Positions 1-6,988 of a stretch of DNA of 10,424 nucleotides are shown here, in pieces; position 1 is the first letter of the stretch; every line of letters starts with the position of its first letter. The translations under genes and the position numbers were made by a program. The stretch is taken from assembly GCA_003524705.1 (NCBI GenBank), contig DQGV01000453.1, positions 1 to 10,424 on the forward strand, written 5' to 3'. This DNA is from Anaerolineae bacterium (lineage in GTDB: Bacteria > Chloroflexota > Anaerolineae > Anaerolineales > Villigracilaceae). The notes beneath the pieces were generated by a model. The model saw only the letters and a program-made list of their open reading frames with translations, made no database searches and was not told where the DNA came from.

Positions 1-134
1 TTGATGACGGCATACCAATCACCTGCTTCAGCACCTGTGAATTTGAATTGAATCACCGCATCTAAGCCTGCGGCTTTTTCGGGGATAAATGCACCAGGCA
101 TTTTTTCCATAAGTTGTGCAACTGTTAATGGCAT
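1..134 (-). CDS. SCP2-like sterol-carrier domain protein (partial, N-terminus only)
   Basis: Only the first 44 codons lie in the window; the C-terminus is beyond base 1. The start is ATG at 132-134, with an AAGGAG ribosome-binding site a few bases upstream (about 144-149). The visible protein begins MPLTVAQLMEKMPGAF, then has IPEKAAGLDAVIQFKFTG and GDWYAVI. The pattern of an N-terminal helix, 'aaGldavIQF.ltG', then 'GdWyv.I' resembles the start of SCP-2 sterol-transfer domains. These domains bind lipids or fatty acyl-CoA in a hydrophobic tunnel. It lies about 25 bp after the thiolase stop and is the last visible gene of the beta-oxidation operon, which fits a role in handling acyl-CoA or lipid substrates; that role is inferred. 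The family call rests on a short fragment. Confidence 0.72.
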   Translation of the reverse strand, partial: MPLTVAQLMEKMPGAFIPEKAAGLDAVIQFKFTGAEAGDWYAVI

Positions 135-159
135 TTTATTTTCTCCTTGTTTCCTATAT

Positions 160-1341
160 TTAATTTTGTAAATTTTCAAATATTGCGGCGGCACCCATTC
201 CACCACCGATACACATCGTCACCATTCCATACTTGGATTTGCGACGACCCATTTCATAAATCAATTGCGTGGTTAATTTTGAACCTGTGCATCCAAGCGG
301 ATGACCCAAAGCAATCGCGCCACCGTTGATATTAACTTTTTCTGGATCAATTTCTAAGGTTCTTATTACTGCCAATGCTTGCGCGGCAAAGGCTTCATTC
401 AATTCTATCAAGTCAATATCGTTTATTGAAAGTCCAGCAATCTTCAACGCTTTTGGAATTGCAACAATCGGACCAATTCCCATCAATTCAGGTGCCACAC
501 CACCCACCGCAAAGGATACAAACCTTGCTAAAGGTTTCATTTTTAATTGCTCAGCTCTTTCAGCAGACATGACTACAACACCCGCCGCGCCATCTGACAT
601 TTGAGATGAATTACCCGCAGTGACGACTCCACCTTCTTTGAATGCAGGCTTCAATTTGGATAATGCTTCCAAAGTCGTATCGCCACGCGGACCTTCATCC
701 TGCTTCACTTTAAAAGATTTTTTCTTAACTTGATTATTTTCATACTCAACGACATCTACATCAAGTGGGATAATTTCTGGGTCGAAGAGACCAGCTTGAA
801 CGGCGGAAGAGGCGCGTTGGTTACTTCGCAATGCAAATGCATCTTGGTCTTCACGGCTAATGCCATACTTTACGGAAACATTTTCAGCAGTCAAACCCAT
901 GTTGGTGTAATAGTGAGGTAAATCCTGCGCGAAATATGGATTGGGTGAAAACTTGAATCCTGTCATTGGGATCATGGTCATTGATTCTGCGCCACCTGCG
1001 ATTCCAATTTCAATTTGATTCGATTGAATCGCATTGGCAACATGTGCAATCGACTGCACGCCGGAAGCGCAATAACGATTGATGGTTTCGGCAGGAACAG
1101 TATCGGGCAAGCCTGCACGCAATGCAATCATGCGCGCCATGTTAAGACCTTGCTCACCTTCGGGAAATGCACAGCCAATGACAACATCATCAATTTGATT
1201 CGGGTCAAGATTAGGCGTGCGGTTCAATAATTCTTTGATGACATTCGCCATCATATCATCGGGACGAACTGTAGTAAGTCCTCCACGTTTGGCTTTACCA
1301 ACGGGAGTTCTTACAGCAGAAACAATAACAGCATCTTTCAT
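160..1341 (-). CDS. fadA: Acetyl-CoA C-acyltransferase (thiolase, FadA type)
   Basis: This is a 393-residue thiolase catalysing the last step of beta-oxidation, cleavage of 3-ketoacyl-CoA by CoA to acetyl-CoA and a shortened acyl-CoA. The start is ATG at 1339-1341 (MKDAVIVSAVRTPVG), preceded by AAGGAG. An upstream in-frame ATG would add 24 residues, but these come from a repeat and extend into non-coding sequence, so it was not used. All thiolase catalytic elements are visible: nucleophile Cys91 in NRYCASG, NEAFA at 315-319, His347 in GHPLG, and Cys377 in CIGGG. The length is normal for degradative thiolases. It follows the FadN-type gene after an 82-bp gap holding a repeat island. In Bacillus, FadN and FadA homologues are neighbours and are thought to act together. 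Biosynthetic acetoacetyl-CoA thiolase is the alternative, but the operon favours degradation. Confidence 0.95.
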   Translation of the reverse strand: MKDAVIVSAVRTPVGKAKRGGLTTVRPDDMMANVIKELLNRTPNLDPNQIDDVVIGCAFPEGEQGLNMARMIALRAGLPDTVPAETINRYCASGVQSIAHVANAIQSNQIEIGIAGGAESMTMIPMTGFKFSPNPYFAQDLPHYYTNMGLTAENVSVKYGISREDQDAFALRSNQRASSAVQAGLFDPEIIPLDVDVVEYENNQVKKKSFKVKQDEGPRGDTTLEALSKLKPAFKEGGVVTAGNSSQMSDGAAGVVVMSAERAEQLKMKPLARFVSFAVGGVAPELMGIGPIVAIPKALKIAGLSINDIDLIELNEAFAAQALAVIRTLEIDPEKVNINGGAIALGHPLGCTGSKLTTQLIYEMGRRKSKYGMVTMCIGGGMGAAAIFENLQN

Positions 1342-1357
1342 AATTTCTCCTTGTTTG

Positions 1358-1425
1358 AAGGTTAGAAGGTTATAAAGTTTGAAAGTGAACCTGCAAACTT
1401 TTAAACTTTCCAACCTGAAAACTTT
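1358..1425. repeat. Island of 8-bp modules arranged as an imperfect inverted repeat
   Basis: On the plus strand the stretch divides into 8-bp units: AAGGTTAG, AAGGTTAT, AAAGTTTG, a 4-bp AAAG, then TGAACCTG, CAAACTTT, TAAACTTT, CCAACCTG and AAAACTTT. The second half consists of reverse-complement forms of the first-half units (AAGGTT versus AACCT, AAAGTTT versus AAACTTT). AAAGTTTG at 1374-1381 and CAAACTTT at 1394-1401 form a perfect 8-bp stem with a 12-base loop. The island fills nearly all the gap between the FadN-type gene and the thiolase and touches the FadN-type stop codon (1424-1426). It could fold in the operon mRNA; its function is unknown. Confidence 0.75.
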
Positions 1426-3805
1426 AATTTCTTAAAGGTTTACCAGTTTGCAAAATGCTCCACATTCTGGCTTGTGTTTTTTCTTCACCACACAATGACA
1501 AAAATGCTTCGCGTTCCAAATCTAAAATATATTGTTCAGAGACCCAAGTGCCACGAGTTAAATCACCGCCACACATGATGTATGCAAGTTTGTTGGCAAT
1601 GTGATTATCGTATTCGGAAATGTAATTGCCTTCTTTGAACATGAATGTTCCGACTCGCAACGCACCGAGATAATCACGCCCAGCCGCATAAATAGATTCT
1701 GGCGCAGGTGCACGATAACCCGAATTAATCAAATGCAATACTTCGCGTTTGGCTTCGGTCAGTAAATGGTCGCGATTTGCAATCACTCTATCTTGCGGAT
1801 TCAAAATCGCCATGCCGCGTGCTTCTTCTGCAGAGGTTGCTACTTTTGCCTGACCAATTTGTAAAAATGCTTTTTGTAAAAATGGAAGGGCTTCGGCATG
1901 TTCTGTTTTCATGGCGGGGTTAATCAGGCGGCGCATCATTTCTTTTGTGCCTGCTCCTGCTGGAATCACACCTGCACCCAATTCCACCAAACCGATATAA
2001 GATTCACTCGCCGCAACAACGCGTGAAGCGTGCATTGTGATTTCGCAACCACCACCTAATGTATATCCTGCTGGAGTCACGACAATTGGTTTTGGTGAAT
2101 AACGCATCCGCATATTCATATTTTGCAATTTGCGTATCGCTTCATCCAATTGATCCCACATGCCTTGTTGACTCGCGACGACGACCATAAACAAATTTGC
2201 GCCGGCACTAAAATGTTCACCTTCATTACCAACCACCAAACCATCAAAATCAGTTTCGAGGCGATCCATCGCTTCGGTGACAATGGCTGAAATATCATCA
2301 TCCAACGCATTCATCTTGGTATGGAATTCGACGAGTCCAACGCCATCACCAATATCAAACAAAGAGGCACCAGCATTTTTGCTGATTTCTTTTTTCGTAC
2401 CACGCAGATTTTTCAAGAAAACAAAATTGTCATCTTGTTTCAACTTCACATATTTCTTTTTGGTCACATCGTACACGCCAACTTTATTCGCACCTTTATA
2501 TTGATAAAAAGTTTCAACACCCGCCTTCAACATTTCATCCACCCACTTCGCAGGCGCGTAACCTTCCGCTTTCATTTTCTTGACAACATCTTTCACACCG
2601 AGCATGTCCCAAATTTCAAACGCGCCCGCTTCATGTGAAAAACCCCAACGCACCGCATCATCCAAAGGCTTCACTGTATCTGCAACTTCAGGAATAATCG
2701 AAGATGAATATTGGAATGATTGATAGGTCAACGCTTTGACTAACTTCGCCGCTTTATCATCCGCTTCTAACATGACCTTGAGCCTGCCAGCCAAATCTTC
2801 GACATCTTTCGCCGCCTTGACTGAGTCAAAGCGTGGTTTGGTTGGTGGAACATGTTCAAGTGTATTCAAATCTAAAGAATAAAATTCTTTCTTGCCTTCT
2901 GCATTACGAACTTCTTTATAAAAACCGACTTTGGTTTTATTGCCAAGCCATTTTCTTTCAAGCAATGTATCCATTAACTTCTTTGGCTTTTCAGAAGCTA
3001 AATATTTTTGACCGAGTTTATCGTGCGGAATCAATGGTTCAAGATTGGCACCCACATGATGCCACACATCAACTCCCACCAAGTCAATGAGGCGAAATGT
3101 CGCTGTTTTTGGGCGACCCATTAAAGGTCCAGTCAGAGAGTCCACTTCATCTACTGTATATCCATTATTGAGGATGAAATCCATTGCAAACGCGCCAGTT
3201 CCAAAAGCAACGCGATTGCCAATAAAGTTTGGTGTATCTTTACAAAGCACAACACCTTTGCCCAAACGATATTCGCCAAAATGAGACATAAACTCAACCA
3301 CATCTTTGGATGTATCGTTTGTTGGAATAATTTCAAGCAATTTCAAATAACGCGGCGGATTGAAAAAGTGTGTGCCTAGAAAATGTTTTTTGAATTCTTT
3401 CGAACGACCTTCTGCAATCGCATGAACAGGAATTCCAGAAGTATTAGTAGAAACAATCGCCGTCGGCTTGCGGACTTCATCAATGCGCGCCATCAAATCT
3501 TGTTTAATTTTTAGGTTCTCAACAATCGCTTCGAGAACCCAATCTGCTTCACTGACAGCATTGAAATCATCTTCCAAATTTCCAAGCTTCACCAATGACT
3601 TCAATTCATCAGCCATCAAATTAGCAGGCTTGGCTTTGACACAACGTTCCCACCCTTCTTTGACAATTTTATTTTTATCAGTTGAATCTTTTGCGGGGAT
3701 ATCCAACAATGTAACAGGCACGCCAATATTTGCTAAATGCGCCGCAATCGCCGCACCCATTGTGCCAGAACCGATGACAACTGCCTTATTAATTTTATAT
3801 TTCAT
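1424..3805 (-). CDS. fadN: 3-hydroxyacyl-CoA dehydrogenase / enoyl-CoA hydratase fusion (FadN type)
   Basis: This 793-residue bifunctional enzyme would carry out the hydration and second oxidation steps of beta-oxidation. The dehydrogenase comes first: NAD-binding GSGTMG at 12-17, the FFNPP region with catalytic His146, and Glu158 twelve residues later, as in HADH enzymes. The crotonase-like hydratase lies in the C-terminal third: oxyanion-hole segment FSAGAN at 532-537, Glu588 in GGGCE and Glu608 in GLVELGAG. The two Glu are 20 residues apart as in true hydratases, so both activities are predicted. This domain order and length match Bacillus FadN (YusL), not E. coli FadB, which has the hydratase first. 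The ATG at 3803-3805 is only 2 bp after the stop of the upstream dehydrogenase, so its ribosome-binding site lies inside that gene and translational coupling is likely. Confidence 0.95.
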   Translation of the reverse strand: MKYKINKAVVIGSGTMGAAIAAHLANIGVPVTLLDIPAKDSTDKNKIVKEGWERCVKAKPANLMADELKSLVKLGNLEDDFNAVSEADWVLEAIVENLKIKQDLMARIDEVRKPTAIVSTNTSGIPVHAIAEGRSKEFKKHFLGTHFFNPPRYLKLLEIIPTNDTSKDVVEFMSHFGEYRLGKGVVLCKDTPNFIGNRVAFGTGAFAMDFILNNGYTVDEVDSLTGPLMGRPKTATFRLIDLVGVDVWHHVGANLEPLIPHDKLGQKYLASEKPKKLMDTLLERKWLGNKTKVGFYKEVRNAEGKKEFYSLDLNTLEHVPPTKPRFDSVKAAKDVEDLAGRLKVMLEADDKAAKLVKALTYQSFQYSSSIIPEVADTVKPLDDAVRWGFSHEAGAFEIWDMLGVKDVVKKMKAEGYAPAKWVDEMLKAGVETFYQYKGANKVGVYDVTKKKYVKLKQDDNFVFLKNLRGTKKEISKNAGASLFDIGDGVGLVEFHTKMNALDDDISAIVTEAMDRLETDFDGLVVGNEGEHFSAGANLFMVVVASQQGMWDQLDEAIRKLQNMNMRMRYSPKPIVVTPAGYTLGGGCEITMHASRVVAASESYIGLVELGAGVIPAGAGTKEMMRRLINPAMKTEHAEALPFLQKAFLQIGQAKVATSAEEARGMAILNPQDRVIANRDHLLTEAKREVLHLINSGYRAPAPESIYAAGRDYLGALRVGTFMFKEGNYISEYDNHIANKLAYIMCGGDLTRGTWVSEQYILDLEREAFLSLCGEEKTQARMWSILQTGKPLRN

Positions 3806-3807
3806 AG

Positions 3808-5064
3808 TTATCTCAACTCTTTTCCGCTATAACCTAAAATCTGTCTTGCAACCACAAGTCTATTGATTTGACCAGTGCCTTCATATATATCTGTAATCTT
3901 TGCATCGCGCATCCATTTTTCCAAAAGGAATTCGCGGGTGTAGCCAATCGGTCCTAAAATCTCTACGGCTTTTTGTGTGATCTTTGTTGTCACATCACCA
4001 GCTTTAACTTTGCTCATCGAAGACTCAAGCGCGTTTGATTTTTTATTATCTGCCATCCACACGGCTTTCAAGGTCATCAACCATGCAGACTTGAGCATGA
4101 TTTCCATATCAATGACTTCGCGTTCGATATTCGATAATTTTTGACGTGGCAATCCATAACGGATTTTGACTCCGTTCTCTTCCAATTTTTCTTTGAGAAA
4201 TTCCAAAGCGGCTCTGGCTACGCCCAAACCTGATGCTGCTACTAATGGACGAGTCGCATCAAAAGTTGCCATGGCACCGCGAAAGCCCGTGTTATTTTTT
4301 TCAACAGTTGCACTTCCCAACATATTTTCAAATGGTACACGCACATCTACTAATGAAATCGCCGCCGTATCACTGACGCGAATGCCCATCTTCTTTTCGA
4401 GCTTGTTGATTTTTACGCCAGCAGTTCCACTTTCCACAACAAAAGCACGCATGCCTGCACGCCCTGCAGTAGGGTCAATACTTGCCCATACAACGATAAA
4501 ACCTGTGCCAAGTTTTTCATACTGTGTAAAAGATTTATCACCGCCTGTGACGAAAATCTTTTCACCGTTGATAACCCATTCATTGGTCTTTTCATCTAAT
4601 ACAGCGCGTGTACGAATTGCGGATGTATCTGAGCCTGCACCAGGTTCGGTCATACACATCGCGGCATATGTTGGAATATCACTATTAAATCTTGTAAGAA
4701 ATTTTTCTTTTTGTTCAGGTGTGCCAGCCGCCGCAACAGCCGCCGCACCAAGCCCACCACCTGGAGTAATCAAATACATGCCAACATCACCCCAAGCAAG
4801 CATTTCAATTTGAGTTGCTAATTTTTGATAACCAATTGGCGGACGTTTTTCATCACCTTCTTGTGGTTTTTCAGTAACAGTTAATCCGCCACCACCACCT
4901 GCGGCTTTCATTGCCATGTGCATAAATTCCACATAGCTCCATGGAATTGCATGTTCATTTTCATCGAACTCGCGTGAAATCGGTCGCATCATATTTTCTG
5001 CGACGGTCTTCAACATCACTTGTTGATTCACTATTGGTTTGGGTGCTTCAAATTCTATTGTCAT
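3808..5064 (-). CDS. Acyl-CoA dehydrogenase (catalytically complete subunit)
   Basis: This 418-residue flavoprotein is predicted to introduce the trans-2 double bond into acyl-CoA, the first step of beta-oxidation, passing electrons to an electron-transfer flavoprotein not encoded here. Family marks are the MTEPGAGSD signature at 138-146, a TRP triad in the substrate-binding helix as in medium-chain enzymes, GPIGYTREF, and near the C-terminus DIYEGTGQINRLVVAR, with Glu395 at the place of the catalytic base (Glu376 of medium-chain acyl-CoA dehydrogenase). A glycine-rich stretch (56-60) and a charged loop near the N-terminus are longer than in textbook members. The ATG is preceded by AAAGGAAA. 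It lies 11 bp after the other dehydrogenase and 2 bp before the FadN-type gene. Chain-length preference cannot be read from the sequence. Confidence 0.95.
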   Translation of the reverse strand: MTIEFEAPKPIVNQQVMLKTVAENMMRPISREFDENEHAIPWSYVEFMHMAMKAAGGGGGLTVTEKPQEGDEKRPPIGYQKLATQIEMLAWGDVGMYLITPGGGLGAAAVAAAGTPEQKEKFLTRFNSDIPTYAAMCMTEPGAGSDTSAIRTRAVLDEKTNEWVINGEKIFVTGGDKSFTQYEKLGTGFIVVWASIDPTAGRAGMRAFVVESGTAGVKINKLEKKMGIRVSDTAAISLVDVRVPFENMLGSATVEKNNTGFRGAMATFDATRPLVAASGLGVARAALEFLKEKLEENGVKIRYGLPRQKLSNIEREVIDMEIMLKSAWLMTLKAVWMADNKKSNALESSMSKVKAGDVTTKITQKAVEILGPIGYTREFLLEKWMRDAKITDIYEGTGQINRLVVARQILGYSGKELR

Positions 5065-5075
5065 TTTTATTTCCT

Positions 5076-6173
5076 TTATACAATTGCTAAACCAAGCAAC
5101 ATCGCAAATCCACGACCATTGCGCATGAGCAACTCAACGGGATTTTCACGAATATATCCATGCCCACCATAAATTTGCACGCCACGGTCTGTGACCATCA
5201 TCACCATATCCACTGCGCCTGTGTGAGCAAGATACGCCGCAACACAAATATCTTCTTTATTGTTATCTAATTTCCAAGCGGCTTCCCACGTCAGCAAACG
5301 CATCGCTTCAATTTCAGTGCGCATCTCCGCGAGCATAAACGCCACTGCTTGTTTTTGTGCAATCTTCACACCAAAGGCTTCGCGTTCTTTTGCATAATTT
5401 TTTGCATATTCAAAAGATGATTTTGCAACACCCAATGCCGCAGATGCAGAACCAAGTCTCAACGAAGCAAGAATCAATTCGAAGTCATGACCTGAAGCGC
5501 CGCCTAAACGATTCGCAACTGGAATCTTGACATCATCTAATTTGACGCGATACATTGGCAATGCATTTAATCCCATCAATTTTTCGCGTTCATCTAAAAT
5601 GGATAAGCCAACGGAATCTTTTGGAACGATGAAACCTTGTGTGACGCCGTTGAGATTCGCATACACGAGAATGGCTTGCGCCTCTTTTGCATACGGGACA
5701 AATGCTTTTTCACCTGTGAGTGTTATCTCATCTTGATTTATTTCCGCAGTGGTCTTAAGTGCGTTTGGATCAAAATCAAAACTCATCTCAATGAGAGCCG
5801 CAGTGTATGGACTCCACTCGCCCGCAATAATTTTTGGTAAATAATTTTTCTTTTGTTCTTCACTACCTGCCAACAAAATTGGAGTCGCAAACAATGACGG
5901 AGTTAATACAGCCAATGTACCCGCTAAATCACCATACGCCATTTCTTCTAAAGCCAAAACATTGGTGACAGCATTTCGTTCACCAAAGCCACCATAAGAT
6001 TCGGGAATGGATGCTTGCAATAAACCAATCTCCCAACCTTTGTTAATTAATTTATTGGATAACGATTTACTTTCTTCTGCTTCATGTGCATTCGGTCGTA
6101 AATCATTTTCTGCGTATTTGTTGACTGCATCAATCAACATTTGTTGTTCTTCGTTTGGTTCAAATGAGTACAT
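5076..6173 (-). CDS. Acyl-CoA dehydrogenase paralogue lacking the usual catalytic Glu
   Basis: This 365-residue protein has the acyl-CoA dehydrogenase fold from end to end: an N-terminal helical domain, a middle beta domain, and a C-terminal helical domain with KEREAFG at 262-268 and QIYGGHGYIRE at 333-343, the flavin-contacting motif. Two key features are degenerate. The TEPxAGSD signature is replaced by ALIEMSFDFDP (126-136). At the C-terminus the usual YEG or FEG is LLG, putting Leu360 where the catalytic Glu belongs. The alternative Glu used by long-chain and isovaleryl enzymes, next to Arg239, is also absent (Leu240/Leu238). Start is ATG at 6171-6173 with AAGGAAA upstream. It directly precedes a complete dehydrogenase, so it may be a partner subunit. 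A distinct, uncharacterised active-site arrangement is the alternative. Confidence 0.9.
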   Translation of the reverse strand: MYSFEPNEEQQMLIDAVNKYAENDLRPNAHEAEESKSLSNKLINKGWEIGLLQASIPESYGGFGERNAVTNVLALEEMAYGDLAGTLAVLTPSLFATPILLAGSEEQKKNYLPKIIAGEWSPYTAALIEMSFDFDPNALKTTAEINQDEITLTGEKAFVPYAKEAQAILVYANLNGVTQGFIVPKDSVGLSILDEREKLMGLNALPMYRVKLDDVKIPVANRLGGASGHDFELILASLRLGSASAALGVAKSSFEYAKNYAKEREAFGVKIAQKQAVAFMLAEMRTEIEAMRLLTWEAAWKLDNNKEDICVAAYLAHTGAVDMVMMVTDRGVQIYGGHGYIRENPVELLMRNGRGFAMLLGLAIV

Positions 6174-6198
6174 TTATTTTTCCTTTCATTCATACATC

Positions 6199-6247
6199 GT
6201 TGGTTGAGTAGCCACGCTCTTGCTCTTTGTGGCGTACCGAAACCAAC
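6199..6247. repeat. REP-like palindromic element between tetR and the first dehydrogenase
   Basis: Outer arms GTTGGTT (6199-6205) and AACCAAC (6241-6247) are perfect complements. Inside them GTA/TAC and GCCAC (6211-6215)/GTGGC (6229-6233) also pair, leaving a loop rich in CTCTTGCTC. Read on the minus strand it runs GGTTTCGGTACGCC, loop, GGCTACTCAACC. This resembles an abundant intergenic palindrome of the form GGTTTCGATACGC...CTACTCAACC that I recall from actinobacterial and other genomes; that resemblance is from memory. It lies entirely between the regulator stop and the dehydrogenase ribosome-binding site and may act as an mRNA hairpin affecting stability or partial termination. Confidence 0.7.
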
Positions 6248-6250
6248 AAG

Positions 6251-6811
6251 TTACTTCAACATACCTTTCAACATAAAATCAGAATAATCATCTGCAATTT
6301 GTTCAATGGATTTTTCACCATTCGGTTGATACCAAGTTAACGTCCAATTCATCACCCCCATCAATGCGCGGACTGCAAGATTCACGTCTTTCAATTGAAA
6401 TATTTTTTCTCGCATACCTTCATTAAGCACATCCCGCCATAACGCCTCAAATTTATCTCGTTGAGGGACATGGCGGGTATGAGTCTTTTTATCTAACGAA
6501 CGATGTTCAAATAATAAAACTGCGGTTAGGTCGGCATTTTCTGCCAATGCGGATAAATATCCGCGAATCATTTTTCTTAATTTTTGGTCTGAGGGAAGAT
6601 TTTCAGAAGAAATTTTGGAGATATGGTCAGCTAGCATGATTAATGCACGGTCTAATAGTGCTAGCAAAATCTCCTGCTTCGATTTGACGTGATGATACAA
6701 ACTTGCTTTTTGCACGCCTAACGCCTCAGCAATATCAGACATCGATGCGCCATGAAAGCCTTTTTTGCGAAACACTTGTGCGGCTGTGTCGAGAATATCA
6801 TCTCTAGTCAA
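6251..6811 (-). CDS. TetR/AcrR-family regulator, probable repressor of the beta-oxidation operon
   Basis: This 186-residue protein has a TetR-type N-terminal DNA-binding domain: DILDTAAQVFRKKGFHGASM, then the helix-turn-helix SDIAEALGVQKASLYHHVKSK at about 25-45. The all-helical C-terminal domain, ending WYQPNGEKSIEQIADDYSDFMLKGML, is typical of ligand-sensing TetR proteins. The start codon is TTG (6809-6811), supported by AGGAG at 6819-6823 seven bases upstream; the first possible ATG is out of frame. It is the first gene before the dehydrogenases, and its promoter holds two palindromes, so it probably represses itself and the operon. In Bacillus and Thermus, TetR-type FadR proteins control beta-oxidation genes and are released by long-chain acyl-CoA. 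By analogy the ligand may be an acyl-CoA, but this is inference. Confidence 0.92.
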   Translation of the reverse strand: MTRDDILDTAAQVFRKKGFHGASMSDIAEALGVQKASLYHHVKSKQEILLALLDRALIMLADHISKISSENLPSDQKLRKMIRGYLSALAENADLTAVLLFEHRSLDKKTHTRHVPQRDKFEALWRDVLNEGMREKIFQLKDVNLAVRALMGVMNWTLTWYQPNGEKSIEQIADDYSDFMLKGMLK

Positions 6812-6818
6812 GGCAACT

Positions 6819-6823
6819 CTCCT
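6819..6823 (-). promoter_or_regulatory. Ribosome-binding site supporting the TTG start of the TetR gene
   Basis: AGGAG on the minus strand lies 7 bases before TTG (6809-6811). In the mRNA it sits in the loop of a small hairpin formed by AGGCA and TGCCT (plus-strand arms 6811-6815 and 6823-6827), which closes next to the start codon. Confidence 0.7.
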
Positions 6824-6824
6824 G

Positions 6825-6840
6825 CCTACCGTTCGGTAGG
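6825..6840. promoter_or_regulatory. Probable TetR operator 2 (downstream palindrome)
   Basis: This is a perfect 7-bp-arm palindrome, CCTACCG-TT-CGGTAGG, with ACCGNNCGGT at its core. It covers the first bases of the predicted transcript. Its arms are identical to those of the second palindrome 32 bp away, which argues for a specific protein-binding site, most simply that of the adjacent TetR protein. Confidence 0.85.
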
Positions 6841-6847
6841 TTTTGCT

Positions 6848-6876
6848 AGTTTACACCCTACCGAGCGGTAGGTCAA
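6848..6876 (-). promoter_or_regulatory. Sigma70-type promoter of the tetR/beta-oxidation operon
   Basis: On the minus strand TTGACC (6871-6876) and TAAACT (6848-6853) are separated by exactly 17 bp, a near-consensus housekeeping promoter. The predicted start is around 6841, giving a leader of about 30 bases before the TTG start. One palindrome fills most of the spacer and a second follows the start. No other convincing promoter was seen before the first dehydrogenase, so this one may drive the whole operon. Confidence 0.75.
6857..6872. promoter_or_regulatory. Probable TetR operator 1 (between -35 and -10)
   Basis: CCTACCG-AG-CGGTAGG has the same 7-bp arms as the palindrome at 6825-6840 and differs only in the two central bases. 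It lies in the spacer and overlaps the end of the -35 hexamer, where a bound repressor would exclude RNA polymerase. Centre-to-centre distance to the other site is 32 bp, about three helical turns, placing both on the same DNA face. Confidence 0.88.
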
Positions 6877-6896
6877 GAGTTACGACTTACAAAAAT

Positions 6897-6928
6897 AAAA
6901 ACTGCGAAACAAATTTCGCAGTTTTTTT
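6897..6928. terminator. Bidirectional-looking intrinsic terminator after prfB
   Basis: ACTGCGAAA (6901-6909) and TTTCGCAGT (6914-6922) form a perfect 9-bp stem around the loop CAAA, and flanking A and T runs extend it. T7 follows on the plus strand; on the minus strand the hairpin is followed by TTTTTATTTTT. It lies about 60 bp past the prfB stop and just before the tetR promoter, so it would separate the ftsY-prfB transcript from the beta-oxidation operon. Confidence 0.85.
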
Positions 6929-6988
6929 AAATTATCAGTTAAAAAAAATTATTGAAACAGGATCAACTTCAAAGTCAAGAAAGAAGCG

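Noticed and set aside
1342..1413. A 24-residue N-terminal extension of the thiolase from an upstream in-frame ATG
   Set aside because: The extra residues are translated from the 8-bp repeat island, and thiolases begin at the MKDAVIVSAVRTP-type segment, which has its own AAGGAG site.
4166..4813. A 215-codon open frame on the plus strand inside the 418-residue dehydrogenase
   Set aside because: It is antisense to a clearly functional gene, has no ribosome-binding site that stands out, and its product is a low-complexity reflection of the opposite strand.
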